Positions 26,403 to 36,556 are shown, counted from the first letter of the stretch. The stretch is DNA of 64,000 bases from Fusobacterium perfoetens ATCC 29250 (GCF_000622245.1 NZ_KK211416.1:168296-232295), one strand, 5' to 3'. Translations and numbers: made by a program. Notes: generated by a model from the letters alone, not told the origin.

Positions 26403-28853
26403 ATGATACTTAACAAAACAAAAGAAGATATCAAAAGAGATTATCTTAAAAGACTTACTTTTACCTTTGCAGAAGATATAGAAACAGCTTCGTTAAGACA
26501 TAAGTATTATGCGTTAGGTAAACTAATTAAAGACTATTTAACAGAAAAATGGGCTGAAACAAACAAAGTTTATAGAGAAAATAAAGTTAAACAAACTTAC
26601 TATTTCTCAATGGAGTTTTTAATAGGAAGATTATTAGAAACTAACTTAATTAATTTAGGAATAAGAGATGTTTGTGAAGAAGCATTAAAAGAACTTGGAA
26701 TTGATTTTAATGAAATAGTTTCCTTTGAAGAAGATGCTGGATTAGGAAATGGAGGATTAGGAAGATTAGCAGCTTGTTTTATAGATTCAATGGCTTCTCT
26801 ATCTTTACCAGCTCATGGAAATGGAATTCGTTTTAAACATGGATTATTTAAGCAAAAAATTGAAAATGGTTATCAAGTTGAACAACTAGATGAATGGTTA
26901 AAGAAAGATTTTGTTTGGGAAATTAAAAGAGCAGATAAAGGTGTAGATGTATATTTTGGTGGAAATGTATACTTAAAAGAAGAAGATGGAAGAATGGTTC
27001 CTGTTTATGAAAATCCAGAAATTATTCGTGCTACTCCTTATGATGTGCCAGTTCCAGGATATCAAACAGCAAATGTAAATACTTTAAGATTATGGAACGC
27101 TGAATTACCAGATAAACCAATAAATCTATCAACTTTACAAAGAGGAGAATATTTGAGATATTTAGAGCAAAGATATTCAGCTGAAGAAATATCTCAAGTA
27201 TTGTATCCAGATGATAGAAGTGTAGAGGGAAAAAGATTAAGACTTAAACAAGAATATTTCTTTACAAGTGCTGGAATTCAAAGTATTCTAAGAACTTTCT
27301 TAAAATTAGGTGAACCAATAACAGAGTTACATAATTATGTAGCAATTCACATTAATGATACTCATCCAGCTGTAGCAGTAGCTGAACTTATGAGAATATT
27401 AATAGATGACCATAGATTAGATTGGGATACGGCTTGGAGAATTACAGTAAAAACTTTAGCCTATACAAATCATACAATAATGGCAGAAGCTTTAGAAAAA
27501 TGGGATGTAAATGTATTTAAAAAATTACTTCCAAGAATTTATATGATAATAGAAGAAATCAATAGAAGATTCTGTAATGAAGTAGCTAATAGATTCTACA
27601 ATGACTGGAGTAAAGTAAATGCTATGTCAATTATTCAAAATAATAATATAAAAATGGCAAATCTTGCTATAGTAGGTTCTCACTCTATAAACGGAGTTGC
27701 TTGGCTACATACAGAAATTTTAAAGAATAGAGAATTAAAAGATTTCTATGAAATGTATCCAGAAAGATTTAATAATAAAACAAATGGAATTACTCATAGA
27801 AGATGGCTTGTAAAAGCTAACCGTCCATTAACAGATTTATTTATTGAACTATATGGTGGTTCAGAAGCATGGATAAAAGATACAAGTTCTATGAAAAAAT
27901 TATTAGAATATAAAGATGATAAAAAAATATTACAAAGACTTGCTGATATAAAGGCAAATAAAAAATTAGAACTTGCTAAATTTGTAGAAAAAGAATATGG
28001 AATTAAAATAAATCCAAAATCTATATTTGACGTTCAAGTAAAAAGATTACATGCTTATAAAAGACAACTTCTAAATTTATTCCATATTATGTATTTATAT
28101 AATGAACTAAAAGAGAATCCTAATCTAGATATAGTTCCAAGAACATTCTTCTTTGGAGCGAAAGCAGCGCCTGGATATTCTTTAGCTAAACAAATTATAA
28201 AACTTATAAATACTGTTGCTAATAAAATTAATAATGACCCAGAAATTAAAGATAAGATAAAAGTTGTATTCTTAGAAAATTATGGAGTAAGTTTAGCAGA
28301 AAAAGTAATACCAGCTGGAGACGTTAGTGAACAAATTTCAACAGCATCTAAAGAGGCTTCAGGAACAGGAAATATGAAATTTATGATGAATGGAGCTATA
28401 ACTATAGCTACACTTGATGGAGCTAATGTTGAAATAGACCAAGCAGTAGGAAGAGATAATATAGTTGTATTTGGATTAACTTCTCAAGAAGTAATGCATT
28501 ATAATGCTCATGGTGGTTATAACATGAGAGATATATTTGACCATGACCCTAGATTACAAAAGATAGTTCATCAAATAGCTGATGGGTATTATGGAGTACC
28601 AGCATCAGAATTTTCAATGATAGCTGATGATTTATTTAATAAAAATGATGAATTCTTTGTATTTAAAGATTTTGATGCTTATGTAAAAGCTCAAGAAAAA
28701 ATAGATAAATTATATAGAGACCAAGAAAAATGGCAAAAGATGAGTTTAATAAATATAGCTCATTCAGGAATTTTCTCTTCTGATAATACAATAAGAAAAT
28801 ATGCAGATGAAATTTGGAATATAAAACCTTGCATAGTTGAAAAAGAAGATTAA
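26403..28853 (+). CDS. glgP: Glycogen/alpha-glucan phosphorylase
   Basis: 816 aa GT35 enzyme. It releases glucose-1-phosphate from glycogen using phosphate and pyridoxal phosphate. The PLP lysine is K659 within SGTGNMKFMMNG. EDAGLGNGGLGRLAACF and the FSMEFLIGR segment near residue 77 are family signatures. The ribosome binding site is TAGGAGG. It is separated from the biosynthetic operon by its own promoter and leader terminator, so breakdown can be controlled apart from synthesis. Confidence 0.97.
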   Translation: MILNKTKEDIKRDYLKRLTFTFAEDIETASLRHKYYALGKLIKDYLTEKWAETNKVYRENKVKQTYYFSMEFLIGRLLETNLINLGIRDVCEEALKELGIDFNEIVSFEEDAGLGNGGLGRLAACFIDSMASLSLPAHGNGIRFKHGLFKQKIENGYQVEQLDEWLKKDFVWEIKRADKGVDVYFGGNVYLKEEDGRMVPVYENPEIIRATPYDVPVPGYQTANVNTLRLWNAELPDKPINLSTLQRGEYLRYLEQRYSAEEISQVLYPDDRSVEGKRLRLKQEYFFTSAGIQSILRTFLKLGEPITELHNYVAIHINDTHPAVAVAELMRILIDDHRLDWDTAWRITVKTLAYTNHTIMAEALEKWDVNVFKKLLPRIYMIIEEINRRFCNEVANRFYNDWSKVNAMSIIQNNNIKMANLAIVGSHSINGVAWLHTEILKNRELKDFYEMYPERFNNKTNGITHRRWLVKANRPLTDLFIELYGGSEAWIKDTSSMKKLLEYKDDKKILQRLADIKANKKLELAKFVEKEYGIKINPKSIFDVQVKRLHAYKRQLLNLFHIMYLYNELKENPNLDIVPRTFFFGAKAAPGYSLAKQIIKLINTVANKINNDPEIKDKIKVVFLENYGVSLAEKVIPAGDVSEQISTASKEASGTGNMKFMMNGAITIATLDGANVEIDQAVGRDNIVVFGLTSQEVMHYNAHGGYNMRDIFDHDPRLQKIVHQIADGYYGVPASEFSMIADDLFNKNDEFFVFKDFDAYVKAQEKIDKLYRDQEKWQKMSLINIAHSGIFSSDNTIRKYADEIWNIKPCIVEKED

Positions 28854-28857
28854 AAAA

Positions 28858-28889
28858 AGCCCCTTATCATTTGATAAGGGACTTTTTTT
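28858..28889 (+). terminator. Terminator after glgP
   Basis: Stem CCCTTATC (28861-28868) with GATAAGGG (28873-28880), loop ATTT, then seven T. Confidence 0.88.
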
Positions 28890-28979
28890 ATAATTGAAAA
28901 ATTTAAAAAATTAAAATAATTTTTTAAAGAAATTTTTTAAATTTTAACAAAATAGTAGTCATTTATTATTTTGCTTATT

Positions 28980-30293
28980 TTATGATGCAATAATTCTTTT
29001 GTAAAAAAATATACTAGCAACAAAAGTCATAATATCGGCAGCAGGAAATGAAAGCCAAATTCCTGTTTCACCGAAAATTCTAGGAAGAATAATAATAGCA
29101 ATAGTAATAAATATAATACTTCTTAAAATTGATAGAATATTAGAAATTTTTTTATCACCTTTAGCTTGTAAATAAGATATATTTATAAAATTTGCAGCTA
29201 AAAACATAATACCTACAGAATATAATATAAGACCATTACTAGCTACTTCAATTAATTCTTTATCATCATTAAATAGTTTAACAATAGAACTTCCATATTT
29301 TATCATTATAAATAATAATAAACATGCAGTAACAAAAGAATACAAATGAGCAATTTTAAATATTTTTTTAACTCTATCATGAAGTTTTATTCCATAATTA
29401 AAACTTGCTATTGGTTGTAAAGCTTGACCAAATCCAGAGAATACCATTCTAAAAATATAACAAATATAGGCAACTATAGAAAAAGCAGCAACTCCTAATC
29501 CACCAAGATATTCCATGAAAGTTTTATTAAGTAAAGTATTTGTAACAGCAGCAGCAAATTCAATAGTAAATGATGGAAAACCTATATAAACTATATTAAT
29601 TAAGAAAACTAATTTTATTTTTTCAAATTTGTATTTAATAGTTGTTTTAGAATGAATAAAATACCAAATTAAAATTAAAAATGAAAGAAATTGACCTATT
29701 CCAGTAGCTAGGGCACCACCAAATAATCCCCAACCCAATTTTATAATAAATACCCAGTCTAAAACAATATTTGTGATAGCTCCGACTATCATAGAAATAA
29801 AAGCATAAAGAGGAGCTTTATCGTTTCTAACAACAGCATTAAGGCTATTTGATAACATTAAAAATATCATAGCTACAACACAAGTATAGAGATATTCTTT
29901 AACCATAGGTAATAATCTTTCGTTAGAACCCATAAGTAACATTAATTTATCATTAAAAATAAAAGTAATAGCCACTAAAATTAAATAGGAAATAATATTT
30001 AATGTTACTAAATGAGAAAAACAGGTATTTCTAAATTTAATATTTTTAGGATGCAAAGACATAAGAGTAGCTCCACCCATTCCAAAAAGAAAACTTAAAG
30101 CCACACCTAAGTTAATAATAGGATATGCTAAAGTAATGGCAGCTAAACCATCTGCTCCTACTCCTCTTCCTATAAATATTCCATCAACAATAGCATAGAG
30201 AGCAGATATAACCATTCCTGTAACAGAAGGGACAGAAAAATTAACAAATAATTTTGACACAGAATCTTCACTAAGATTAATTTTTGAAAACAT
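28980..30293 (-). CDS. MATE-family multidrug/metabolite exporter
   Basis: About 437 aa from the ATG at 30293, chosen because AAGGAG lies just upstream; longer in-frame starts have none. Around twelve hydrophobic helices are visible. The N-terminus LFVNFSVPSVTGMVISALYAIVDGIFIG matches the start of MATE transporters, which use Na+ or H+ gradients to expel cationic compounds. It is monocistronic on the minus strand, convergent with glgP. The substrate cannot be told. Confidence 0.93.
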   Translation of the reverse strand: MFSKINLSEDSVSKLFVNFSVPSVTGMVISALYAIVDGIFIGRGVGADGLAAITLAYPIINLGVALSFLFGMGGATLMSLHPKNIKFRNTCFSHLVTLNIISYLILVAITFIFNDKLMLLMGSNERLLPMVKEYLYTCVVAMIFLMLSNSLNAVVRNDKAPLYAFISMIVGAITNIVLDWVFIIKLGWGLFGGALATGIGQFLSFLILIWYFIHSKTTIKYKFEKIKLVFLINIVYIGFPSFTIEFAAAVTNTLLNKTFMEYLGGLGVAAFSIVAYICYIFRMVFSGFGQALQPIASFNYGIKLHDRVKKIFKIAHLYSFVTACLLLFIMIKYGSSIVKLFNDDKELIEVASNGLILYSVGIMFLAANFINISYLQAKGDKKISNILSILRSIIFITIAIIILPRIFGETGIWLSFPAADIMTFVASIFFYKRIIAS

Positions 30294-30397
30294 AATTCTC
30301 CTTATAAAATAATAAATTATTAATGTCCGTAAAGAGAAGTATATCATGTTTTTCTTTAAATATCAATGGAAAAATGAAAAATTATCAAAGAAAAATA

Positions 30398-30426
30398 TTG
30401 ACAAAATTTAAATTTAAAATTACAAT
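30398..30426 (+). promoter_or_regulatory. Promoter of the small lipoprotein gene
   Basis: TTGACA (30398-30403), 17-bp spacer, TACAAT (30421-30426), about 36 nt before the ATG. Confidence 0.75.
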
Positions 30427-30462
30427 AATATACTAGAAAAAGATAAAAAAAGGAAGTGATTT

Positions 30463-30789
30463 ATGAAAAAAATAATAATTTCATTGGGAATAATTTTATG
30501 TTTAATAGGATGTAGTAATACTAATACAAACAATGAAAAACAACGAGAAATATCTAAGAATAAAACTGTAGCTGAAAAAACTGGTTTTATATTAAATGTT
30601 CTTATAGCTTCTGGATTATATAATACTTATGGAATAGATTATGGAGAGGGGATAGTAAAAACAAAATCAACTACAGATACAAAACTTAATTCTAATACTC
30701 AAATAAATAAGAATGGAGATATTATAACTCATACTGAAACAACTTCTATTACCAAATCTAAAAGTAAAGGATTAGAAGTGGGGTTATAA
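30463..30789 (+). CDS. Small lipoprotein, unknown function
   Basis: 108 aa. A lipoprotein signal peptide (residues 1-16, LCLIGC lipobox with Cys17) is followed by a polar Asn/Lys/Thr-rich linker, a short hydrophobic stretch ILNVLIASGLYNTYG, and a Ser/Thr/Lys-rich tail. No domain is recognised. It probably sits on the periplasmic face of a membrane. It has its own promoter and lies 73 nt before another exported protein. Confidence 0.75.
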   Translation: MKKIIISLGIILCLIGCSNTNTNNEKQREISKNKTVAEKTGFILNVLIASGLYNTYGIDYGEGIVKTKSTTDTKLNSNTQINKNGDIITHTETTSITKSKSKGLEVGL

Positions 30790-30862
30790 AAAATATTTTT
30801 AGAAAAATCTATTAAAAATAAGTCTAAAATATATAAAATATTATTTCTTAAGGAGGCAGGAT

Positions 30863-31354
30863 ATGAAAAAGATAATATTTGGATTATTTTTAATAACTAT
30901 AATATCTTTTGGAGCAAATAATGAATTTACTGATACAGTTTCTAGTATAGTTTCAACAGCAGTAGAAGGAAGTAAAGAAGTTGCAACAGGAATTAAACAA
31001 GGAATAGATCAAGGAATTGAAAAGGGTAAAAAAATGATTGTCACAATAGATAATCCAAAAACTTTTAAAGAATATGTGGATATAGAAATAACAGCTATAA
31101 AAAATACTAAAAATTCTACTGTAGTAACAATTAATTATAAAAATAAAAGTAATAAAATTTTGCGAGTAATAAATTTAGATAAATCAGAAAACCTTTTTGC
31201 TATTGATAAAAATAGGAATAAAGTATTTTCAAGTAAGAGAATTAGTGATGTAAATTTATTAAAAAATAGTGAAATAGAAGTAGATTATACATTTGATAGC
31301 ACTAATTTGAAAAAAATTAATATATATAATAAACAATTAAATATAAGATTATAA
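30863..31354 (+). CDS. Secreted protein, unknown function
   Basis: 163 aa. Signal peptide MKKIIFGLFLITIISFGA, then an amphipathic Gly/Lys segment (about 25-60, with repeated GI-Q/E-G spacing) and a beta-rich domain (about 65-163) reading like an immunoglobulin-like fold (VDIEITAIKNTKNSTVVTIN). No family recognised. Ribosome binding site AAGGAGG. Probably periplasmic. Confidence 0.72.
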   Translation: MKKIIFGLFLITIISFGANNEFTDTVSSIVSTAVEGSKEVATGIKQGIDQGIEKGKKMIVTIDNPKTFKEYVDIEITAIKNTKNSTVVTINYKNKSNKILRVINLDKSENLFAIDKNRNKVFSSKRISDVNLLKNSEIEVDYTFDSTNLKKINIYNKQLNIRL

Positions 31355-31363
31355 AATATAAAG

Positions 31364-31416
31364 AGCTGTTACATTTTATTATAATTAATAATTTAATAAA
31401 TGTAACAGCTTAAATT
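31364..31416. terminator. Terminator between convergent genes
   Basis: A 13-bp perfect stem, AGCTGTTACATTT (31364-31376) with AAATGTAACAGCT (31398-31410), AT-rich flanks. It can serve the exported-protein gene and the minus-strand gene. Confidence 0.7.
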
Positions 31417-31434
31417 TTATTAGATCTTTTACTG

Positions 31435-31935
31435 TTAATAGTAATTAATTATAGAAGCCATAGTTCCAAAATATAATATTAAAGAAAGTAATAAAGAAGA
31501 TAGTAAGGTTATTTGAAAAATAATTCCTAAATTTCTTGCTGTTTTGTTAACTCCGCCTAAATCTCTAGCCATTTCAATTCTTAAATTAGGATTACTCTCA
31601 ACTTCTTGGATTTGCTTTACAACTCTTTTATATCTTTTAAAAACCAACATTGGAGCTATTCCAGCTAAAATTATTGAAAGAATAACTCCGGTGAATCCAT
31701 AATAGATATTTGTGAAAAATTGAAGAATCCAAAAAATAATTCCTGCTATATAACATTTTCTATAAAGTAGATAAATAGGAGTGGAGAAAAAAGCATACCA
31801 AGACCAATTCCAAGCTATTTTTTCTATGCCATTAACATCATATTTATCAAAAGCTTTCTCATACCATTGAAATTTTTCAGGTGTTCCTATATAAGCTTCT
31901 AATATATCTAAATTTCTATATAATTTTTCATCCAT
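31435..31935 (-). CDS. DUF2628-like membrane protein
   Basis: About 166 aa from the ATG at 31935, which has AAGGAGAG upstream; an ATG at 31950 lies inside that site. The N-terminal part ends in FQWYEKAFDKYD and WNWSWYAFFSTPIYLLYRK, the typical DUF2628 start where a soluble segment leads into two or three membrane helices. Residues 105-130 form a basic cytoplasmic loop before a last helix. Function unknown. Confidence 0.75.
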   Translation of the reverse strand: MDEKLYRNLDILEAYIGTPEKFQWYEKAFDKYDVNGIEKIAWNWSWYAFFSTPIYLLYRKCYIAGIIFWILQFFTNIYYGFTGVILSIILAGIAPMLVFKRYKRVVKQIQEVESNPNLRIEMARDLGGVNKTARNLGIIFQITLLSSLLLSLILYFGTMASIINYY

Positions 31936-32040
31936 AAATCTCTCCTTCAAATGTAAAATTTTTCCTTAAAATGATTATATATTAAATTTGACTATAAAAA
32001 AATAAAATTTTTCTAAAAATAAAAAAAATTATGAAAAGCC

Positions 32041-32069
32041 TTGACAAATAATATTAAATGTGATATTTT
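32041..32069 (+). promoter_or_regulatory. Promoter of htpG
   Basis: TTGACA (32041-32046), 17-bp spacer, TATTTT (32064-32069). The predicted start is near 32076, just before the CIRCE-like operator. Confidence 0.7.
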
Positions 32070-32082
32070 TAATATTAGAGAA

Positions 32083-32109
32083 TTAGCAACCTATATAAAC
32101 GAGTGCTAA
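32083..32109. promoter_or_regulatory. CIRCE-like operator (HrcA binding site)
   Basis: TTAGCAACC-N9-GAGTGCTAA. The right arm is perfect and the left arm differs from the TTAGCACTC consensus at two positions. The nine-base spacing is exact. It lies between the promoter and the htpG start codon, where HrcA would block transcription. Confidence 0.8.
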
Positions 32110-32128
32110 TATTATTAGGAGGCATAAA

Positions 32129-33961
32129 ATGAGAAAACAAACAGAAAATTTTCAAGCAGAGACAAAAGAATTACTAAATCTTATGATACATTCTATATAT
32201 ACAAATAAAGAAATCTTTTTAAGAGAATTAATATCAAATGCTAGTGATGCTATAGATAAATTAAAATTTAAATCTTTAACAGATACAGAACTTTTAAAAG
32301 ATTCTAAAGATTTTAAAATAGAGATAAAGGTTGATAAAGATAAAAATCAATTAATAATAGAAGACACAGGAATAGGAATGACTTTTAATGAAGTTAATGA
32401 AAATATAGGAACAATAGCAAAATCTGGCTCAAAAGCATTTATAGAAAAATTTAAAGAAGCAAAAGAAAATGAACAATTAGATATAATTGGACAATTTGGA
32501 GTTGGATTTTATTCAGCTTTTATGGTATCTAGTGATATAACTTTATATACAAAATCTCCTTATAGTGATGTAACTATTAAGTGGTCTTCTAAAGGAGATG
32601 GAACTTATGAAATAGAAGAAATAGAAAACTTAGAAGATTTAAAAAGAGGAACTAGAATTGTTTTAACTATTAATGAAGAATCAAAAGAATTTTTAGAAGA
32701 TTATAAAATAAGAACAGTAGTTAGAAAACATTCAAATTCTATAAAATATCCAATTTATTTTGGTGAAGAGAAGTTAAATGATGAAACACCTCTATGGAAA
32801 AAAGATAAAAAAGATATTACAGAAGAACAATATAATGAATTCTATAAAAATACTTTCTATGACCATGAAGACCCTTTATTACATTTTCATTTAAAAGTTC
32901 AAGGGTCATTAGAATACACAGCACTTATTTATATTCCAAAAAGAACACCTATGGATTTCTATACAAGAGATTATAAAAGAGGATTACAATTATACACAAA
33001 AAATGTATTTATAATGGAAAATGCTGAAAGCTTAATTCCTGAATATTTTAGTTTTATGAAAGGAATAGTTGATACAGATAACCTTTCTTTAAATATTTCA
33101 AGAGAGATATTACAACAAGATAATGAACTTATAAAAATTTCTAAAAATATAGAGAAAAAAATAGAAACTGAATTGAAAAAATTGATAAAAGATGATAGAG
33201 AAAAATATATAACTTTATGGGAAACATTTGGTCGTACAATAAAATTTGGTGTACAAGATATGTTTGGAATAAATAAAGAAAAATTACAAGATTTACTAAT
33301 TTTTAAATCATCTTTTGAAGATAAATATACTACATTGAAAGAATATGTTGAAAGAATGAAAGAAGAACAAAAAGAAATCTATTATGTAACAGGAGAAAAT
33401 GAAGAATTCTTAAAAGTTTTACCAAAAGTAAAAGTGTTTAAGGATAAAGGATTTGAAGTATTATATCTAACAGATAGAATAGATGAATTTACTTTAAAAA
33501 CTCTTATGAAATATAATGAAAAAATATTTAAATCTATAAATGATTCAGATTTATCTAATTTAGAAGATGAAAAAGAAAAAGAAACAAGAGAAAATTTAGA
33601 AAAAGAAAATAAAACTTTATTAGAAAAAATTAAAAACTTATTAGGAGAAAAAATAGAAGAGGTAAGACTTAATAATAATTTAGGAAGTGGAGCTGTTGGT
33701 CTTGCGTCTAAAGGAGAGATTTCTCTTGAAATGGAAAAAACATTATCAGAAATTCCTGGAAATGAAAATATTAAAGCTCAAAAAATATTAGAATTTAATC
33801 CAACACATCCTTTATTTGAAAAAATTAAAAATATTAGTGATGAAGATGAATTAAAAGATTTATTGTATGTATTATATAATCAATCACTATTAATAGAGGG
33901 ATTACAAATAGAAAATCCAGTAGAATTTGCTGAAAAATTAAATAAAATAATATCTAAATAA
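32129..33961 (+). CDS. htpG: Chaperone HtpG (Hsp90)
   Basis: 610 aa, normal for bacterial Hsp90. The N-terminal GHKL ATPase shows ELISNASDAIDKLKF, IEDTGIGM and GQFGVGFYSAFMV (about 105-117). The middle domain has NISREILQQD, and a C-terminal dimerisation domain follows. It is an ATP-driven chaperone acting late in client folding. The ribosome binding site is TAGGAGG. The CIRCE-like operator upstream suggests heat-shock control by HrcA. Confidence 0.98.
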   Translation: MRKQTENFQAETKELLNLMIHSIYTNKEIFLRELISNASDAIDKLKFKSLTDTELLKDSKDFKIEIKVDKDKNQLIIEDTGIGMTFNEVNENIGTIAKSGSKAFIEKFKEAKENEQLDIIGQFGVGFYSAFMVSSDITLYTKSPYSDVTIKWSSKGDGTYEIEEIENLEDLKRGTRIVLTINEESKEFLEDYKIRTVVRKHSNSIKYPIYFGEEKLNDETPLWKKDKKDITEEQYNEFYKNTFYDHEDPLLHFHLKVQGSLEYTALIYIPKRTPMDFYTRDYKRGLQLYTKNVFIMENAESLIPEYFSFMKGIVDTDNLSLNISREILQQDNELIKISKNIEKKIETELKKLIKDDREKYITLWETFGRTIKFGVQDMFGINKEKLQDLLIFKSSFEDKYTTLKEYVERMKEEQKEIYYVTGENEEFLKVLPKVKVFKDKGFEVLYLTDRIDEFTLKTLMKYNEKIFKSINDSDLSNLEDEKEKETRENLEKENKTLLEKIKNLLGEKIEEVRLNNNLGSGAVGLASKGEISLEMEKTLSEIPGNENIKAQKILEFNPTHPLFEKIKNISDEDELKDLLYVLYNQSLLIEGLQIENPVEFAEKLNKIISK

Positions 33962-33969
33962 AATTTTTT

Positions 33970-34004
33970 GGAGCTGTTGTATAGTTTATAACAGTTCCTT
34001 TTTT
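33970..34004 (+). terminator. Terminator after htpG
   Basis: A 12-bp stem with G-T pairs between 33970-33981 and 33987-33998, followed by a T run. Confidence 0.8.
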
Positions 34005-34243
34005 ATTTTAAAAAAATATATTTATCTAAAAGTTTCATAATTTTTAGTTATAAAATATTTTTTGTTGTGTTATTTTTGAAAAAATTACCACTATATATAG
34101 TTATTAAAAAAAATATATAAAAATATTTAAAATTGCTTAACATTAAAGAGAAAAGTCGTCAAATATATTTTTTGATTAGATTTCTATATAAAAAAAGAAT
34201 GATTATTAAATCCATTGAAAATAAAGGAATAATTGTTAAAAAA
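34005..34243. other. Intergenic stretch without recognised feature
   Basis: Very AT-rich, with no open reading frame with a ribosome binding site and no clear hairpin. It separates the htpG terminator from the NrdR-controlled nrdD promoter. Confidence 0.5.
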
Positions 34244-34295
34244 TCACAATATCTAGTGAAAAAACATTGATAAAAAACACAATATATGCTATTAT
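34244..34295 (+). promoter_or_regulatory. nrdD promoter with tandem NrdR boxes
   Basis: Box 1 (34244-34259, core CACAATATCTAGTG) and box 2 (34277-34292, ACACAATATATGCTAT) fit the 16-bp NrdR palindrome and are offset by 33 bp, about three helical turns. The promoter is TTGATA (34267-34272), 17-bp spacer, TATTAT (34290-34295), so box 2 covers the spacer. NrdR with dATP would repress. Confidence 0.8.
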
Positions 34296-34360
34296 ATTAG
34301 AGCGGAAAAATAAAAAATCTTATTATATAAATTGAATAGAAATATGATATGGGGGTTAAT

Positions 34361-36556
34361 ATGAAAGTTATTAAACGTAATGGCGATGTAGTAGCATTTA
34401 ATAAAGATAAAATATTTATAGTTTTACAAAAAGTTCACAAAGAGATGCCTTTCAAAAATGAAGCTGTTCTTGTAGAAATGTTAGACCATATATTAAATAA
34501 AATAAAATTAATGAAGAAAGAAAAAATAGATATTGAAGAAATACAAGATATTGTATTTAAAACTTTATGTGATTTTGGATATTTTTGTCAAGCTCAAAAA
34601 TTTGAAAGATATAGAACAAAAAGAAGTGAAGCTAGGTTAAAAGAAACTGATAGTTTATTCCAAAGAATAGAAGGAATATTAGAAAATGGAGATAGAGAAA
34701 ATTCAAATAAAAATTCTACATTGCCATCAGTTGCTAGAGACCTAATATCAGGAGAATATTTTAGATTTAATGTAGAAAAATCTATTGGTAAAGAGTTATA
34801 TGAAGCTCACAGAAAAAAAACTATTCATTGGCATGATTCAGATGTAGAAAAGGAATTAACAAACTGTTGTTTAATTAATGTTGAGGATATGTTAGACCAT
34901 GGAACTAGAATAACAAATACTGATGTAGAAACTCCTAAATCAGTTGGAACTGCTATGAATATCGCAATGCAAATAATGGCTAGTGTTAGTTCGCAACAAT
35001 ATGGAGGAAATTCTATACCTAACTTTAATGAAGTTTTTGCAAAATATGCAAAGAAAAATTTTGTTAAAAACTTTAATGATTATTTTGAGTTTTTATATGA
35101 AAAAGAGTATGATGATACATTAGAACTAGATTCAGCTAATGAAGAATTGAAAACAAAATATCCTAAAGTATTTGAAAAAGTTATCAAAAAGACAGCAAAA
35201 GAAATTTATGATGCTTGTCAATTATTTGAGTATCAAACAAATAGTATTTTAGGGTCAGCTTCTCAAACTCCATTTTCTACAATAACTTTTAATATTCCTA
35301 CTTCTTGGGAATCTGAGCAAATAATACTAGCTTACTTAAAAGTTAGACAAACAGGATTAGGAGCTCTAAAAATACCAGCAATTTTCCCTAAACTATCTTA
35401 TATAGTTGTAGATGGATACAATTTAAAAGAGGGAGACCCATATTATTATATAACTAAAGAAGTTTCTAAATGTATAGCACATACATATTATCCAGATTTA
35501 TTATTCTATTCTAAAGAAGACTATGATGCAGGAAAATATTATGCAAGAATGGGTTGTCGTTCAAGAGTAAACCATGAATTTCAAGAAAATGGAAAATATC
35601 AACAATATGGAAGATTTAATTTTGGTGTTATAACATTAAATTTACCTCAAATAGCTTTAGAATCTTTAAGACATAAGGGAACAGATGTAGTAGAAACATT
35701 TATGAAACTATTAGAAGAAAAGAAATCACTTATGAAATTAGGTATTTTAAAAAGATATGAAAATGTTAGAAAATTAAAGGCTAAACAAGCACCTATTTTA
35801 TTTCAATATGGAGCTATTGCTAGATTAGAACCAAATGAAACAGTAGAAAAATTATTAAAATCAGATAGAGCATCTGTATCATATGGTTTCTTAGGAATAG
35901 ATGATTGTGTAAGAATACTTACAGATGATAAGCAAAATATATCAAAACCAGCTGGAAGAGAGTTAGGGCTTAGAATAATGAAAGAAATAAGAAAACAAGC
36001 TGATGAAATAAAAGAAGAAACAGGATTACCTGTATCAGTTTATGGAACACCAGCAGAGGCTAGTATAGCAACATTCTTTAATATAGATAAGAAAAATTAT
36101 AGTGATGTAATGCCTGAATGGTTACTAAAAAGAGAATATTATACAAATTCTTTCCATTTTTCATCAGAATTACCAATAGATGCATTTGACAAAATAGATG
36201 TAGAAGCTCCATTTATTAAATATTGTAATGGTGGAAATATTATGTATGTTGAAAATGGAGGAAAAACTTATAATTCTGATGCAATATTAGAACTTATGAG
36301 ATATGCTCATGATAAAGGAATAGAATACTTTGCAGTAAATACAGTATCAGATGTATGTTTTGAATGTGGATATACAGGAGAAATATCTTATGATGAACAT
36401 ACAACAAAATATAAATGTCCACAATGTGGTAATGAAGAGGGAATGAAAATGAAAATTCAAAGAAGATGTTGTGGATATATTTCAAATTATAATATAACTC
36501 ATGCTTTAGAAGGAAGAATGAAAGAAATAAAAAATAGAGCTATTCATGTAAAATAA
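34361..36556 (+). CDS. nrdD: Anaerobic ribonucleoside-triphosphate reductase
   Basis: 731 aa from ATG 34361, with GGGGG upstream; the earlier ATG at 34349 lies next to that site. The N-terminal ATP-cone (about 1-90) senses ATP/dATP. The catalytic barrel follows. A four-Cys zinc site (CFECG...CPQCG) precedes the C-terminal glycyl-radical loop RRCCGYISNYN with Gly705. It makes dNTPs without oxygen and needs activation by NrdG. nrdG is not adjacent; it lies at 39692 behind two unrelated genes. Confidence 0.97.
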   Translation: MKVIKRNGDVVAFNKDKIFIVLQKVHKEMPFKNEAVLVEMLDHILNKIKLMKKEKIDIEEIQDIVFKTLCDFGYFCQAQKFERYRTKRSEARLKETDSLFQRIEGILENGDRENSNKNSTLPSVARDLISGEYFRFNVEKSIGKELYEAHRKKTIHWHDSDVEKELTNCCLINVEDMLDHGTRITNTDVETPKSVGTAMNIAMQIMASVSSQQYGGNSIPNFNEVFAKYAKKNFVKNFNDYFEFLYEKEYDDTLELDSANEELKTKYPKVFEKVIKKTAKEIYDACQLFEYQTNSILGSASQTPFSTITFNIPTSWESEQIILAYLKVRQTGLGALKIPAIFPKLSYIVVDGYNLKEGDPYYYITKEVSKCIAHTYYPDLLFYSKEDYDAGKYYARMGCRSRVNHEFQENGKYQQYGRFNFGVITLNLPQIALESLRHKGTDVVETFMKLLEEKKSLMKLGILKRYENVRKLKAKQAPILFQYGAIARLEPNETVEKLLKSDRASVSYGFLGIDDCVRILTDDKQNISKPAGRELGLRIMKEIRKQADEIKEETGLPVSVYGTPAEASIATFFNIDKKNYSDVMPEWLLKREYYTNSFHFSSELPIDAFDKIDVEAPFIKYCNGGNIMYVENGGKTYNSDAILELMRYAHDKGIEYFAVNTVSDVCFECGYTGEISYDEHTTKYKCPQCGNEEGMKMKIQRRCCGYISNYNITHALEGRMKEIKNRAIHVK

